Part shown: piece by piece, positions 1-6,745 of the stretch
Layout: each line of letters begins with the position of its first letter
How positions within the stretch are numbered: the first letter of the stretch is position 1
Assembly: GCA_964542435.1 (NCBI GenBank)
Contig: CAZIVE010000054.1
Span: 1 to 17,838, forward strand
Length of the DNA: 17,838 nt
Source of the DNA: CAZIVE01 sp964542435
GTDB taxonomy: Bacteria; Bacteroidota; Bacteroidia; Bacteroidales; Tannerellaceae
Reading direction: 5' to 3'
Made by a program: the position numbers and the translations under genes
The notes under the pieces: generated by a model
Databases searched by the model: none
What the model saw: only the letters and a program-made list of their open reading frames with translations
What the model was told of the DNA's origin: nothing

Positions 1-948
1 AGCACACGGCTGCTTCACCGTTATCTGTTGGTCGAAAGAGGAAAGCCTGTGCCGAAGGATCTTCCCGCCGGAACGGTGGTACAGATTCCCATACGGAACA
101 TTGTCGTTTACACATCGCCTCATGCTGCGATTGTGGATCTGCTGGGCGAGAGCCATCGGATCATCGGTGTCTGCGAATCTCGGTACATGAAGATCCCGTC
201 CATTCAGGATGGCATCCGCAAAGGTACTATCGTGGATATGGGCGAATCGACTTCACCCAATGTGGAGATGATGATTTCGCATAAGGCGGAAGCTGTCATC
301 GCTTCTCCTTTCGAAAATGGAAGTTACGGCCCTGTGGAAAAGATGGGAATTCCCATCATCGAAGCTGCGGATTACATGGAATCGACACCTCTCGGACGTG
401 CCGAATGGATTCGTCTCTACGGTCTTCTGCTGGGAAAAGAGCAGATGGCTGATTCCATCTTCCACCAGACTGAGAAACATTATCTGGCCATGAAGGCTTT
501 GGCGGCAAACGTGAAGACGAAGCCAACTGTATTTGCCGAAAAGAAGTTCGGTGATGCCTGGTTCATTGCCGGCGGTGACAGTTATATGGCACAGTTCTTC
601 AAAGATGCAGGAGCTTCGTATGTCTTTTCCTATCTTCCTGGCAGCGGCAGTACAGCCATGCAATATGAAAATGTATATGAGAAGGCAGTCCATGCTGATT
701 TTTGGTTGATCAAGTATGACGATGAAAAGGAGATGACGTATGACGGACTCCGTGCAGAATACAAACCGTATGCCAATTTCGATGCGTTCGCCAAGAAGCA
801 TATCTATGGATGCAACACGATGTACAACCATTATTACGAAGAATTTCCGATTCATCCCGATCGGCTCTTGCAGGACTTGATCTTGATCTTTCATCCCGAT
901 CTTATTCCGGGAGCCAAGATGAGTTATTATAAACCGGTCTCAGAATGA
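1..948 (+). CDS. ABC transporter periplasmic substrate-binding protein (BtuF/FepB-like), 5'-truncated by window edge
   Basis: The reading frame is open from base 1, so the true start lies upstream. A TTG at 28 is only an internal codon. About 315 residues are visible and end at TGA 946-948. The N-lobe opens with a strand-turn typical of the Peripla_BP_2 family (RNIVVYTSPHAAIVDLLGE, then RIIGVC), where cobalamin and ferric-siderophore binders have a 'RIVSLSPSATEILFALG'-like segment. A long linker helix region follows, then a second lobe beginning KPTVFAEKKFGDAWFIAGG and continuing to AQFFKDAGASYVF, the usual start of the C-lobe. By family knowledge it captures a metal chelate (siderophore iron, haem or cobalamin) in the periplasm for an ABC importer. 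The ligand cannot be told from sequence. No permease or ATPase gene follows; they may lie upstream. The signal or lipobox region is outside the window. Confidence 0.85.
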   Translation, partial: STRLLHRYLLVERGKPVPKDLPAGTVVQIPIRNIVVYTSPHAAIVDLLGESHRIIGVCESRYMKIPSIQDGIRKGTIVDMGESTSPNVEMMISHKAEAVIASPFENGSYGPVEKMGIPIIEAADYMESTPLGRAEWIRLYGLLLGKEQMADSIFHQTEKHYLAMKALAANVKTKPTVFAEKKFGDAWFIAGGDSYMAQFFKDAGASYVFSYLPGSGSTAMQYENVYEKAVHADFWLIKYDDEKEMTYDGLRAEYKPYANFDAFAKKHIYGCNTMYNHYYEEFPIHPDRLLQDLILIFHPDLIPGAKMSYYKPVSE

Positions 949-1006
949 TTTGTATTTAAAATAGTGGAAAATGAACGAGCGTATCGGAGAGGATTCGATG
1001 CGCTTT

Positions 1007-1040
1007 TTCTTTCTCCTTTCTGAATCCTTTCCTATATTTG
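1007..1040 (+). promoter_or_regulatory. Candidate Bacteroidetes-type promoter for the membrane-protein gene
   Basis: TATATTTG at 1033-1040 is an exact match to the Bacteroidetes -7 consensus TAnnTTTG. The upstream element is weak: TTTC-type sequence near 1008-1013 in place of TTTG, at roughly the expected spacing. Transcription would begin about 6-8 bases after the box, giving a leader of about 30 nt before the ATG at 1076. This also argues against an in-frame ATG at 971 being the start, since it lies upstream of the box. Confidence 0.45.
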
Positions 1041-1075
1041 TAAACGATCGCCCAACCCATTTAAATAGTTGCATC

Positions 1076-2115
1076 ATGAATACATATACCACAAAATCTG
1101 TCCTCATTGGTGTCCTTTCATTCATCATCGTATTGTTTACCATGCCGCTTGCACACGCCATGATGATCATTATGGAACAGTTCATGGCGCCGCCCGTTCT
1201 TTATTATGCAGCCTTTGCCATGGGCGCTGTCGGTCTGGCTTTTGCCATTATCGGCGTTTATGCCAAAGGTGATACGCGGCAAACACTTTGGGGATTGTTC
1301 GGCGGACTGTTGTTTTGGGCCGGTTGGGTTGAGTTTCTGTTTGTCTATTACACCCATCGTTTCGGTGTTGCTCCGTTGACCGATGCTACGGGCGCAGTCG
1401 TCACCAAACCGGAATATCTGATTCTTCCGGCTACATTTGGTCTTTGGGCGATGATTATGGTTTACTACATCTTCAATGTCAAGAGCGGTTGCTATTTCAT
1501 CCAGTTCTTCCAAAAGCTCTTCTTCCGTAAGGGAAAGAATTTCGAAGCACTTCGTCCCGTGGCGCGCCACACATCCATCGTGACCTTCATGGAACTGAAT
1601 ATGGTGACGTGGACCAGTTATCTGGTTCTTCTGTTCTGCTACGACGACCAATTCCTCGGCGATCATCATCCTGTNNNNNNNNNNNNNNNNNNNNNNNNNN
1701 NNNNNNNNNNNNNNNNNNNNNNNNNNNNNNNNNNNNNNNNNNNNNNNNNNNNNNNNNNNNNNNNNNNNNNNNNNATCTGGTTCTTCTGTTCTGCTACGAC
1801 GACCAATTCCTCGGCGATCATCATCCTGTAACGGCTATTGTCGCTTTCGGATGTCTGATCGCGTCTATCTTCATGTTTAGAAAACTGATTCAGATTAATG
1901 CGTGGGGCTATTCCATCCGCTATGCCATTGCTACGGTCATCATCTTCTGGTCGTTTGTTGAGGTGATTGGCCGTTGGAACCTTTTTCAGGAGATCTGGAT
2001 TCATCCGATGGCTTACAAGACGGAGATGATCATCATGCTCGTCGCTTTTATCGTCTTCCTCGCTATCTTAGGTTATCAATCGAAGAAGAGGAAAGGCGTT
2101 GCAAAGAAGGAGTAG
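1076..2115 (+). CDS. Conserved polytopic membrane protein of unknown function, interrupted by scaffold gap
   Basis: As given, the gene is broken by 100 Ns at 1675-1774. The 55 bases before the gap (1620-1674) equal the 55 bases after it (1775-1829). Removing one copy plus the Ns (155 bases) joins both halves in one frame as a 294-residue protein, from ATG 1076 to TAG 2113-2115. The protein is strongly hydrophobic with about seven or eight membrane segments (approximately residues 8-30, 42-62, 70-92, 116-134, 177-190, 198-216, 229-246 and 264-281) and a Lys/Arg-rich cytoplasmic tail (KKRKGVAKKE). A His pair (residues 197-198, DHHP) and several other His residues lie in or near membrane segments; whether they bind metal or haem is unknown. 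I do not recognise the family. It lies 127 bp after the substrate-binding protein gene and has its own candidate promoter. The start at 1076 is preferred over an in-frame ATG at 971 because the extra N-terminus is poorly protein-like and lies across the promoter. Confidence 0.8.
1620..1674 (+). repeat. 55-bp left copy of contig-end overlap
   Basis: This segment is base-for-base identical to 1775-1829 on the other side of the N run. A length of exactly 55 is a common de Bruijn k-mer size, and the copies abut the gap on both sides. It is therefore read as the same genomic sequence present at the ends of two contigs, not as a biological repeat. Confidence 0.9.
1675..1774. other. Assembly gap of 100 N
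   Basis: Exactly 100 undetermined bases, the conventional placeholder for a gap of unknown size. Because the flanks overlap by 55 bp and the flanking ORFs rejoin in frame after collapse, the real gap size is probably -55 (no missing sequence). Confidence 0.95.
1775..1829 (+). repeat. 55-bp right copy of contig-end overlap
   Basis: Identical to 1620-1674. Collapsing the two copies restores codons ...Asp-His-His-Pro-Val-Thr-Ala... across the junction without a frameshift. Confidence 0.9.
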
Positions 2116-2137
2116 AAGGGAATTATCTGATTCCTTT
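2116..2137 (+). terminator. Hairpin between convergent genes
   Basis: AAGGGAAT (2116-2123), a 6-nt loop, then ATTCCTTT (2130-2137) form an 8-bp stem with one G-U pair when read as plus-strand RNA. It begins directly after the membrane-protein stop codon and overlaps the GNAT stop codon, which converges from the other side. There is no clear U tract. On the minus strand the wobble becomes an A-C mismatch, so it should work better for the plus-strand gene. Confidence 0.5.
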
Positions 2138-2732
2138 AGGATAGCACAACCTCTTTCTGCAGATGTCTCATCTTATGACCGCCCCAAACCGCATCTTCCA
2201 CATAGTGGAATCCAACGGAACGATAGAGATGTTCAGCGGAGGGATTGGATTGATCCACGAGCAATCCGACGCGAGGAATGCCCAATCGACGCGCCTTCTC
2301 TGCGGAAGCCAGTAGAAGCCGGCTCGCAATACCTCTCTTTCTGTAGTCCGGATTGACTGCTAACGAGTCGAGATATAGTTCTCCGGCCGCTGTCTCGTCA
2401 TCGATCTGACTGAAGTCTTTGCCGAAAACGCTCTTCATCCCGTCGATGAAAGCGGTGCGCAGTTGATGAAGGCGAGCGCCGTCGTAGGAGACGAGTGCGC
2501 CGACAACCTTCTCTTTGTCGGCAGCAACGATCGTGTTGCGGTAACTGTATTGCGAGTTCTCCACTTTTACCAGCGACGTCATGAATCGATGAAACTCTTC
2601 AGCTGTATGATCCTGACCGTAAAAGAAGGCACAGCATTCTTCCGACATGGCGTTCATGATGAACGATGCAATCGCCTCGGCATCTTCCGGCTTGGCGTCG
2701 CGAATCTGTATGATGGGTTTGTCCTTTTCCAT
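2136..2732 (-). CDS. GNAT-family N-acetyltransferase
   Basis: This 198-residue protein has the GNAT fold signature. Motif A covers about residues 120-142 (YLDSLAVNPDYRKRGIASRL), with RKRGIA as the acetyl-CoA pyrophosphate-binding loop (the Q/RxxGxG/A motif). Motif B follows at about 163-175 (NPSAEHLYRSVGF). By family knowledge it transfers an acetyl group from acetyl-CoA to an amine; the substrate (small molecule, peptide or protein N-terminus) cannot be told. It stands alone on the minus strand, convergent with the membrane gene (20 bp between stops) and divergent from the DUF349 gene. The ATG at 2732 is preceded by no Shine-Dalgarno sequence at normal spacing. A TACCTTTG box ends only 5 nt upstream of it, which suggests a nearly leaderless transcript. 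Confidence 0.88.
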   Translation of the reverse strand: MEKDKPIIQIRDAKPEDAEAIASFIMNAMSEECCAFFYGQDHTAEEFHRFMTSLVKVENSQYSYRNTIVAADKEKVVGALVSYDGARLHQLRTAFIDGMKSVFGKDFSQIDDETAAGELYLDSLAVNPDYRKRGIASRLLLASAEKARRLGIPRVGLLVDQSNPSAEHLYRSVGFHYVEDAVWGGHKMRHLQKEVVLS

Positions 2733-2737
2733 GACTG

Positions 2738-2745
2738 CAAAGGTA
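2738..2745 (-). promoter_or_regulatory. Candidate -7 box for the GNAT gene, unusually close to the start codon
   Basis: On the minus strand this reads TACCTTTG, an exact TAnnTTTG match. It ends 5 nt before the ATG, so a transcript starting at normal distance would have essentially no leader. No good TTTG element is visible upstream, only TTTC at a spacing of about 16. It could be a chance match, with the real promoter lying further out in 2746-2937. Confidence 0.35.
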
Positions 2746-2882
2746 ATCCTTCTATTCGATTGAAATGTAATGCTATCGGGAAATCAAAGTTTCAAGGCTA
2801 ATCATTTGAAATGTATGAGAATTATTTCTCTCATTTATTCTAAATTAATGCTAATAAATGCTGAAAATCGAAAATAAATAAC

Positions 2883-2890
2883 TTATTTTG
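2883..2890 (+). promoter_or_regulatory. Weak candidate -7 box for the DUF349 gene
   Basis: TTATTTTG differs from TAnnTTTG at one specified position. It lies 47 bp before the ATG, so transcription would begin just ahead of the inverted repeat at 2900-2918. No TTTG is visible at the -33 spacing. The rest of the divergent 205-bp intergenic region is very AT-rich and holds two small inverted repeats: TTTCAA/TTGAAA at 2790-2811 and ATGAGA/TCTCAT at 2815-2834. Confidence 0.25.
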
Positions 2891-2899
2891 TGCGCTTGT

Positions 2900-2918
2900 A
2901 TAGGTGAAATACACCTAT
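2900..2918 (+). promoter_or_regulatory. 7-bp inverted repeat in the DUF349 leader
   Basis: ATAGGTG (2900-2906), 5-nt spacer, CACCTAT (2912-2918): perfect arms ending 19 nt before the ATG at 2938. It could be a protein operator or a 5'-leader hairpin. Its place just after the candidate transcription start fits an mRNA 5' stem-loop. Confidence 0.4.
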
Positions 2919-2937
2919 CATTAAATGTGATTGCAAT

Positions 2938-4995
2938 ATGAACGATACTCTTGACAACAATTTACCAGAGGATTCCGGTAAAATTGAGGAAACTGAAAAA
3001 CCGGCTGTAACACCGGAGATTACGGAGAAAGAAGAAAAAGTCGAAACGACGGAGGCTGCTCCCGCTGCAGAGGAAACTACTGCGACGGTGGCTGAAGAGA
3101 CTGTCGTGCCGGCAAGTGAAACAACCCCAACGAGTGAACCAGAAGCTCCTGTTGAAGAAGCAGCACCGGCTGTTGAAACACCGGAGCCTGCACCTGAAAC
3201 TCCAGTTGAGCAGCCCAAGGCAGAGGAAGCTCCTGCGGCTGCTGAACCCGCCGAGAAAGAAAAACCTGCCATCGACTTGAGTAAATTGTCTAAAGAGGAA
3301 CTTCTTGACAAAATAGAAGAGGCTGTCGGCGCCATCGAGAGCACAGCCCGCGCAAGCGTCGAATCTTTGAAGCAGGCTTATTTCAAGCTTCGCCATGCAG
3401 AGATTGATACAGCGAAGAAGGCTTTCCTGGATGCCGGAAATGAAGAGGCTGCTTTTGTAGCTCCTGTTGATCCGCTTGAGGATCGCATGAAACAGCTGAT
3501 GGCTGCATACAAAGAGAAGAGAGCTACTATCCTTGCTGAAGAGGAGAAACAGAAAGAGGCCAACTACGCATTGAAACTGCAGCTGATCGATCAGCTCAAG
3601 GCTCTTTGCGAGAGTCAGGACGACTTCAATAAATTGTATAATGAATTCAAAGATATCCAGCTGAAATGGAAAGAGGTCAAAGCAGTTCCGCAGGAACATG
3701 CCAATGAACTCTGGAAAGAATATCAGCTGTATAGCGAGAAGTTCTACGATATTATCAAGATCAATAACCAGTTCCGCGATTACGATTTCAAGAAGAATTT
3801 GGAGATGAAGACCGCTCTCTGCGAAACGGTAGAGAAGTTGGGTTCGGAAGCAGACGTCATTTCCGCTTTCCATCAGCTTCAGAAACTGCATCAGCAGTGG
3901 CGCGAGATTGGTCCGGTAGCTAAGGATCTGCGCGAAGATCTTTGGGCACGTTTCAAGGCTGCGTCTGCTATCGTCAACAAACGTCATCAGGAACATTTCG
4001 ATCAGCTGAAGGAGAAGGAAACGGAGAATCTCGCTGAGAAGACCGCCATCTGCGAACAGCTCGAAGCCCTTGATCTTACCGCTTTGAAGAGCTTCAAGGA
4101 TTGGGAAGAGAAGAGCAAGATCGTCATCGACCTGCAACAGAAGTGGAAGACGATCGGTTTCGCACCGAAGAAATCCAATGTCAAGATCTTCGAACGTTTC
4201 CGTGCCGCTTGTGATAACTATTTCAATAAGAAAGCTGAATACTACAAGGCTGTCAAGGCTGAGATGGAGAAGAATCTCGCTCTCAAACGCGAACTGTGTG
4301 AGAAGGCTGAAGCTTTGAAGGAAAGCACCGACTGGAAAGATACCAGCGAGAAGCTGATCGCTATTCAGAAAGAATGGAAGACGATCGGTCCGGTTGCACG
4401 TAAGTATTCGGATGCCATCTGGAAACGCTTCATTGAAGCTTGCGATCATTTCTTCGAAGAGAAGAACAAGAACGTGGTTTCTCAGAAGACGGTTGAACAG
4501 AATAATCTGGCTGCCAAGAAGGAGCTGATTGAGAAGGTGAAGGCATTGGATCCCGAAATGGATCACGACGATGCTGTTGCAACGCTCAAAGGCTATCAGG
4601 CTGAATGGTCATCCATCGGATTCGTTCCGTTCAAGGAAAAAGATAAAGTATTTAAGGAATTCCATGATGCTATGGACGAACAGTTCGACCGCCTGAAGGT
4701 GGGCCAGAGCGAACGTCGCATGCAGAGCTATCGCAACAACCTCGCTGAGAAGGCTGCCGGCGAAGGCGATAAGGGAAAGAGCAAACTCTACGGCGAACGC
4801 GAGAAGATGATGCGCGTTTACGAACGTATGAAGAGCGAGCTTCAGACTTATGAGAACAACATCGGATTCCTTAGCGTAGCTTCTAAGGGCGGCGGCGGTC
4901 TCGTCAAAGAGATGGAGAACAAGATTGCCAAACTGAAAGAGGATATGCAGGAGGCGATCAAGAAGATCGAAGCCATCGACGAAAATCTGGAATAA
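2938..4995 (+). CDS. DUF349 repeat protein with acidic Pro/Ala/Glu-rich N-terminus
   Basis: This 685-residue protein has two parts. Residues 1 to about 108 are low-complexity, rich in Glu, Pro, Ala, Thr and Val, and probably disordered. From about 110 onward it is charged and helical, with five copies of the DUF349 unit spaced about 78 residues apart. Each is marked by a Trp and a conserved turn: WKEVKAVP (near residue 243), WREIGPV (321), WKTIGFAP (403), WKTIGPV (480) and WSSIGFVP (557), each followed by a hydrophobic 'xWxxF/xFxxF' helix. The C-terminal about 70 residues form a probable coiled coil. DUF349 proteins are widespread in Bacteroidetes, usually as single genes; no biochemical role is established that I can name. 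There is no signal peptide, so it should be cytoplasmic. It is followed by a strong intrinsic terminator, which suggests monocistronic, well-expressed mRNA. Confidence 0.9.
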   Translation: MNDTLDNNLPEDSGKIEETEKPAVTPEITEKEEKVETTEAAPAAEETTATVAEETVVPASETTPTSEPEAPVEEAAPAVETPEPAPETPVEQPKAEEAPAAAEPAEKEKPAIDLSKLSKEELLDKIEEAVGAIESTARASVESLKQAYFKLRHAEIDTAKKAFLDAGNEEAAFVAPVDPLEDRMKQLMAAYKEKRATILAEEEKQKEANYALKLQLIDQLKALCESQDDFNKLYNEFKDIQLKWKEVKAVPQEHANELWKEYQLYSEKFYDIIKINNQFRDYDFKKNLEMKTALCETVEKLGSEADVISAFHQLQKLHQQWREIGPVAKDLREDLWARFKAASAIVNKRHQEHFDQLKEKETENLAEKTAICEQLEALDLTALKSFKDWEEKSKIVIDLQQKWKTIGFAPKKSNVKIFERFRAACDNYFNKKAEYYKAVKAEMEKNLALKRELCEKAEALKESTDWKDTSEKLIAIQKEWKTIGPVARKYSDAIWKRFIEACDHFFEEKNKNVVSQKTVEQNNLAAKKELIEKVKALDPEMDHDDAVATLKGYQAEWSSIGFVPFKEKDKVFKEFHDAMDEQFDRLKVGQSERRMQSYRNNLAEKAAGEGDKGKSKLYGEREKMMRVYERMKSELQTYENNIGFLSVASKGGGGLVKEMENKIAKLKEDMQEAIKKIEAIDENLE

Positions 4996-5011
4996 TTGTT
5001 TGTAAATCTAT

Positions 5012-5058
5012 AATCAGGCACGGATCGCATTTTGTGTGGTTCGTGCCTGATTTGTTCT
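5012..5058 (+). terminator. Strong intrinsic terminator after the DUF349 gene
   Basis: AATCAGGCACG (5012-5022) and CGTGCCTGATT (5042-5052) are a perfect 11-bp stem, extendable by a G-U and an A-U pair to a 15-nt loop, followed by a T-rich run (TTTGTTCTT). It begins 16 bp after the DUF349 stop codon. Its right arm ends only 13 bp before the ATG of the next gene, so the two genes are probably transcribed separately. Confidence 0.85.
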
Positions 5059-5065
5059 TATACGC

Positions 5066-6244
5066 ATGCGCAAGATCCATCTGTTTAATCCGGGAAGTGA
5101 AACGGCTGTGCTTTTCAATAAGGCACATTACACGCCGCCGGCAAATGTCGCCCAGATGCGGCGCGACTTGGCCTGCCTGCCTTTGGCGTATGCTGATCCC
5201 GATGATTATGTGCTGGGCGCGTCCGACGCGGATCTTGCTTTTGCTGCCACGCTTCCCGATCAGCAGGAATCGTTTGCCAAGGTTGTGACTGCTTTGCCCG
5301 AAAATGAATCTGCCGAGGCTGAGCCTTGGGGAATTTCTCCCGATTCTCCCGATCTTTTCCGTCATCTTCTTGTACCAAAAGATGCAGCTCGTCTGACGAT
5401 GCCTGTCTGGAAACCGGAATTTCGTCAGCTGATCAGCCGCGAAACGGCTGCCGAATGTCTCCGCCTGCTGAATCTTCCGAATAAGCCGCTCCTTCCTCGA
5501 TTCATGCAAAGCGTCCCGGATCTGATCGACTTTATCCAAAACAGCCGGACAACCTTTGTTCTGAAAGAGCCTTTTTCCTCTTCCGGCCGCGGATTGCTGT
5601 GGCTGAACGACGGCGTGGTCAGCGCGATAGATCGGAAATGGATCGAAGGCGCCATGAAAAGACAGGGACAGCTTAGCATTGAAAAGGCTTTGGACAAGCA
5701 GCTCGATTTCGCCATGGAATTCTCGAGCGACGGCGAAGGTCATGTCCGTTTCCTTGGCCTTTCCCTTTTCGATACCGCTTCGAAAGGCGCCTACAGCGGC
5801 AATGTACTTGCTTCGCAGGAAACGTTGGAGCAGCGCATCGTGGCACTTTCCGGTCGTGAAGCCTTTGAAAGGGTAAAAAAGGAGCTCAACCGCGTGCTCG
5901 AACATCTGATCGGCCCCGTGTATCGCGGCATCCTCGGCGTGGACATGATGATCTACCGCGATGAGAAGTTCGGCTGTCTGATTCATCCGTGCCTCGAAAT
6001 CAATCTTCGCCATACGATGGGCACAACGGCTCTCGCCCTTTACGAAAGGCATATTCATCCCTCTTCGGAAGGTTTTTTCACCGTCTCTTTCGAGAAACAA
6101 TCCGGCGAGGCTCTTCGCAAACATCAGAAGATGTTATCCGACTTTCCTTTGCTCATCCGCGAAGGCCGCATTCAATCAGGCTACCTGTCTCTTTGTCCCG
6201 TTACTTCGGAAACGCATTATCGCGCCTTCCTTCTCGTGAAATAG
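5066..6244 (+). CDS. ATP-grasp-fold protein of unknown substrate
   Basis: This 392-residue protein begins MRKIHLFNPGSE, a natural soluble N-terminus that supports the ATG at 5066. The centre and C-terminal half carry ATP-grasp features. FVLKEPFSSSGRGL (residues 164-177) fits the Lys plus flexible Gly-rich loop that clamps ATP phosphates. GVDMMIYRD (291-299) and HPCLEINLRHTMG (307-319) fit the metal-binding strand pair, with D293, E311, N313 and R315 as candidate Mg2+ and phosphate ligands. By family knowledge such enzymes ligate a carboxylate to an amine or thiol through an acyl-phosphate; no partner gene nearby indicates which. No canonical promoter was found in the 70-bp gap, which is filled by the preceding terminator. 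A convergent 500-bp repeat region follows the stop. Confidence 0.75.
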   Translation: MRKIHLFNPGSETAVLFNKAHYTPPANVAQMRRDLACLPLAYADPDDYVLGASDADLAFAATLPDQQESFAKVVTALPENESAEAEPWGISPDSPDLFRHLLVPKDAARLTMPVWKPEFRQLISRETAAECLRLLNLPNKPLLPRFMQSVPDLIDFIQNSRTTFVLKEPFSSSGRGLLWLNDGVVSAIDRKWIEGAMKRQGQLSIEKALDKQLDFAMEFSSDGEGHVRFLGLSLFDTASKGAYSGNVLASQETLEQRIVALSGREAFERVKKELNRVLEHLIGPVYRGILGVDMMIYRDEKFGCLIHPCLEINLRHTMGTTALALYERHIHPSSEGFFTVSFEKQSGEALRKHQKMLSDFPLLIREGRIQSGYLSLCPVTSETHYRAFLLVK

Positions 6245-6254
6245 AAATCGAAAA

Positions 6255-6464
6255 GCTCTTTTATCCTCCTTTCGCTCTCATCTATTATGGAAATTTCTAT
6301 GGGAATTTTCTTTTGTTATTATTTGTTATCAGATATCCCTATGGAAATTTCTTTTTTCATTGAAATATAATTAGAAATTCCTATGGAAATTTTATTTCGC
6401 TATCATTTGTAATTAGAAATTGCTATGGAAAATATTTTTCGCAATGATCTTTATCTCAGATTTG
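6255..6464 (+). repeat. Tandem array of 42-bp imperfect repeats
   Basis: A CTATGG anchor recurs at 6297, 6339, 6381 and 6423, exactly 42 bp apart. The four units (6297-6338, 6339-6380, 6381-6422, 6423-6464) share an order of elements: CTATGGAAATTT, then a TTTCGCTATCAT-like block 14 bp after the anchor (clearest in units 3 and 4), then TTAGAAATT just before the next anchor. A degenerate copy lies upstream, with TTTCGCTCTCAT at 6270 leading into the first anchor. Units are diverged but the phase is exact. It is AT-rich, non-coding and lies between convergent genes. It is not a CRISPR array: no unit is conserved end to end and there are no variable spacers. Confidence 0.75.
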
Positions 6465-6473
6465 ACTAAAAAT

Positions 6474-6568
6474 AAATTTCCATAGTAATTTCTAAAATGA
6501 AATCATCGCGAAATAAAAATTCGCTATGATATCGACTAAGGAATAGACGCGAAATATTATTTCTATAG
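6474..6568 (-). repeat. Inverted copies of the 42-bp repeat
   Basis: Read on the minus strand, the same unit appears with anchors at 6568 (CTATAGAAAT), 6527 (degenerate, ATAGCGAATT, but followed by the exact TTTATTTCGC block) and 6485 (CTATGGAAATTT). Spacings are 41 and 42 bp. The anchor-to-TTTCGC distance is 14 bp, as in the forward units, and TTTCGC-to-next-anchor is 28 bp, also as in the forward array. Thus 6389-6432 and 6478-6520 are inverted arms that could pair into a long hairpin or cruciform around 6455-6470. Within it, ATCATCGCGAA (6502-6512) and TTCGCTATGAT (6520-6530) form a smaller stem with one mismatch. Confidence 0.7.
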
Positions 6569-6570
6569 TG

Positions 6571-6745
6571 TTTTTAGTAACAAATCATAACGAAATGGGC
6601 CGAAAAGGCTAAAAACAGCTTCGGATAAGTCCACAACGATGCGGATCAAAGGAAAACTATTCCTCTGACGAACGAATCACAGCGGATCATACTCCGCGCA
6701 GAATAAAAGTTGAATCAAGAAAAAGCAGACAGAGAGATTCCGAAG
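6571..6745. other. Gene-free spacer with minor inverted repeats
   Basis: No coding potential was seen. AGCTTCGGA (6618-6626) is inverted as TCCGAAGCT (6739-6747), the latter overlapping the ATPase stop codon, with 112 bp between. GCGGA/TCCGC with a 6-nt loop (6682-6697) is a small hairpin that could end the ATPase transcript. Nothing else was recognised. Confidence 0.4.

Noticed and set aside
971..1075. N-terminal extension of the membrane protein from the ATG at 971
   Set aside because: The extension is not protein-like for a membrane start, and an exact TATATTTG promoter box at 1033-1040 lies within it. The ATG at 1076 leads straight into the first hydrophobic segment.
1620..1829. Biological 55-bp duplication in the membrane-protein gene
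   Set aside because: The copies abut a 100-N gap on both sides and collapsing them restores one open frame, so assembly overlap is the simpler reading.
2962..4566. Minus-strand open frame (534 codons) opposite the DUF349 gene
   Set aside because: Leu/Phe-rich translation is the mirror of Glu/Lys-rich helical coding sequence. The plus-strand frame has five clear repeats.
6297..6464. CRISPR array
   Set aside because: The 42-bp period is regular, but units vary along their whole length and there is no constant repeat alternating with unique spacers. No cas gene is nearby, and the unit also occurs inverted.
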